Assembly: GCF_004570975.1 (NCBI RefSeq)
Contig: NZ_SPPC01000005.1
Span: 62,001 to 126,000 of the forward strand
Length of the DNA stretch: 64,000 bases
From: Barnesiella sp. WM24
GTDB lineage: Bacteria > Bacteroidota > Bacteroidia > Bacteroidales > Muribaculaceae
Direction of reading: 5' to 3'
Numbering within the stretch: position 1 is the first letter of the stretch; every line of letters starts with the position of its first letter. Under the pieces are notes generated by a model. That model was not told the DNA's origin. It did no database searches and saw only the letters and a program-made list of their open reading frames with translations. This document shows positions 62,921-64,000 of the stretch, piece after piece. Position numbers and translations under genes: made by a program.

Positions 62921-64000
62921 ATGGCTGACAACAATCAATCATATACAACAGGCCGCAATAAGCCACGACATCAATCACTTTACGACACCGGTGGAAGGGT
63001 CATGCCCCAGGACAAGGAGGTCGAGGAGGCTGTGCTCGGAGCCCTGATGCTTGAGAAAGACGCCTACACTACAGTGTGTGACATTCTCAAGCCGGAGTGT
63101 TTCTACGAGCCCGCCCACCAGCGCATCTATGAAGCAATCCAGAGCCTCGGCGCGTCACAGAAGCCGATCGACATGCTGACTGTGGTCGAGCAGCTGCGAC
63201 TCAACAACACGCTTGAAGAAGTAGGCGGCCCGGTGGTCATCTCGGAACTGACCTCCCGAATAGCGTCAGGAGCCCATGTCGAATTTCATGCCCGCATCGT
63301 GGCGCAGAAATATCTTGCAAGAGAGCTCATCTCTTTCGCCTCGTCAATCGAGGGCAAAGCTTTTGACGAGAGCAACGATGTCGACGACCTCCTGCAGGAA
63401 GCCGAAGGAAAGCTTTTTGAGATTTCCCAGCGCAACGTCAAGAAAGATGTTACCCAGATTGACCCTGTAATCAGCCAGGCTATCGAACAAATACAGGCGG
63501 CGGCAAACCGCACTTCGGGATTGAGCGGACTGGAATCGGGTTATCATGAACTTGACAAACTCACCTCCGGATGGCAGAACTCCGACCTTATAATCATCGC
63601 CGCGCGTCCTGCAATGGGAAAGACGGCGTTTGTATTGTCTATGGCAAAAAACATGGCGGTCAACTATAACACGCCTGTCGCCATATTCTCTCTTGAGATG
63701 TCCAATCTTCAGCTTGTAAACCGACTTATAAGCAATGTATGTGAACTTGAAAGCCAGAAGATAAAATCAGGACAGCTTACACCGATGGAGTGGGACCAGC
63801 TGATGACAAGGGTAAAACACCTGTTCAGCGCACCGCTGTACATTGACGACACCCCCTCGCTATCCATTTTCGAGCTAAGGACAAAGGCACGACGTCTTGT
63901 GCGCGAACATCAGGTGAAATTCATTATCATCGACTACCTGCAGCTCATGAATGCCTCGGGCATGAAATTTGGCTCGCGAGAGCAGGAGGTAAGTATGATT
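62921..64000 (+). CDS. dnaB: Replicative DNA helicase DnaB (3' truncated by window edge)
   Basis: The frame opens at ATG 62921 and stays open for 360 codons to the right edge. The N-terminal domain (about 25-135) starts VMPQDKEVEEAVLGALML; the linker contains SGLESGYHELDKLTSGWQ; the RecA-like core has Walker A ARPAMGKTAF, SLEMSNLQLVNRL and the Walker B strand IIIDYLQLM. The frame leaves the window at SREQEV. Hexameric helicase that unwinds the fork. No intein or insertion is seen in the visible part. Upstream is the divergent S9 peptidase gene, an ordinary neighbourhood. Confidence 0.95.
   Translation, partial: MADNNQSYTTGRNKPRHQSLYDTGGRVMPQDKEVEEAVLGALMLEKDAYTTVCDILKPECFYEPAHQRIYEAIQSLGASQKPIDMLTVVEQLRLNNTLEEVGGPVVISELTSRIASGAHVEFHARIVAQKYLARELISFASSIEGKAFDESNDVDDLLQEAEGKLFEISQRNVKKDVTQIDPVISQAIEQIQAAANRTSGLSGLESGYHELDKLTSGWQNSDLIIIAARPAMGKTAFVLSMAKNMAVNYNTPVAIFSLEMSNLQLVNRLISNVCELESQKIKSGQLTPMEWDQLMTRVKHLFSAPLYIDDTPSLSIFELRTKARRLVREHQVKFIIIDYLQLMNASGMKFGSREQEVSMI

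Overview
The window reads as chromosomal DNA of an anaerobic gut Bacteroidales. Supporting this are tandem SusC/SusD pairs, a hybrid two-component regulator, a complete bat (aerotolerance) operon, and promoters of the Bacteroidetes TTTG / TAnnTTTG type. Two secreted proteins end in short tails resembling type IX secretion sorting tails, as is common in Muribaculaceae and Prevotella-like lineages. The family-level placement is inference. I see no rRNA, tRNA, CRISPR array, insertion sequence or phage gene.

Region 1 (1-5600): a hybrid histidine kinase/AraC regulator, cut by the left edge, overlaps a membrane protein gene by 4 bp. A lipoprotein beta-propeller with one CxxCH heme motif faces it.

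Region 2 (5619-39417): a xylan/arabinoxylan utilisation locus, almost all on the minus strand. In transcription order it holds a stand-alone GH43; a GH43 lipoprotein; SusC-SusD-SusC-SusD; a DUF1735 surface protein; a GH10 xylanase (this core matches xusA-E/xyn10C); a stand-alone carbohydrate-binding protein; a GH3 beta-xylosidase; a CBM48-CE1 esterase; a GH43-CBM6-GH8 fusion; a GH43-CBM6; a GH127/146; a GH97; a GH43 lipoprotein; and a CE6-like esterase. A divergent SGNH esterase lies at the far end. Together these would capture xylan at the surface, cut the backbone (GH10), trim oligosaccharides from both ends (GH3/GH43 and GH8) and strip acetyl, feruloyl and arabinosyl groups. No GH67 or GH115 glucuronidase is seen. 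Two promoters in this locus carry the same array of GTTACRTW repeats at exact 21-bp spacing, a good candidate operator for an AraC-type regulator.

Region 3 (39480-50424): housekeeping genes. These are dCMP deaminase, a C-terminal processing protease, 5-formyl-THF cyclo-ligase, a degenerate RIC/hemerythrin-like protein with a LuxR-type regulator, an EamA transporter, an Imm51-like immunity protein, an ABC-F ATPase, an M13 peptidase, an HU protein, and a membrane protein joining an HU domain to a LysM-like domain.

Region 4 (50470-60470): MoxR, DUF58, an uncharacterised membrane protein and batA-E in one operon, then a small HTH protein and a DUF2007-tandem-Usp stress protein.

Region 5 (60600-64000): a bidirectional terminator, an S9 peptidase lipoprotein, and dnaB running off the right edge.
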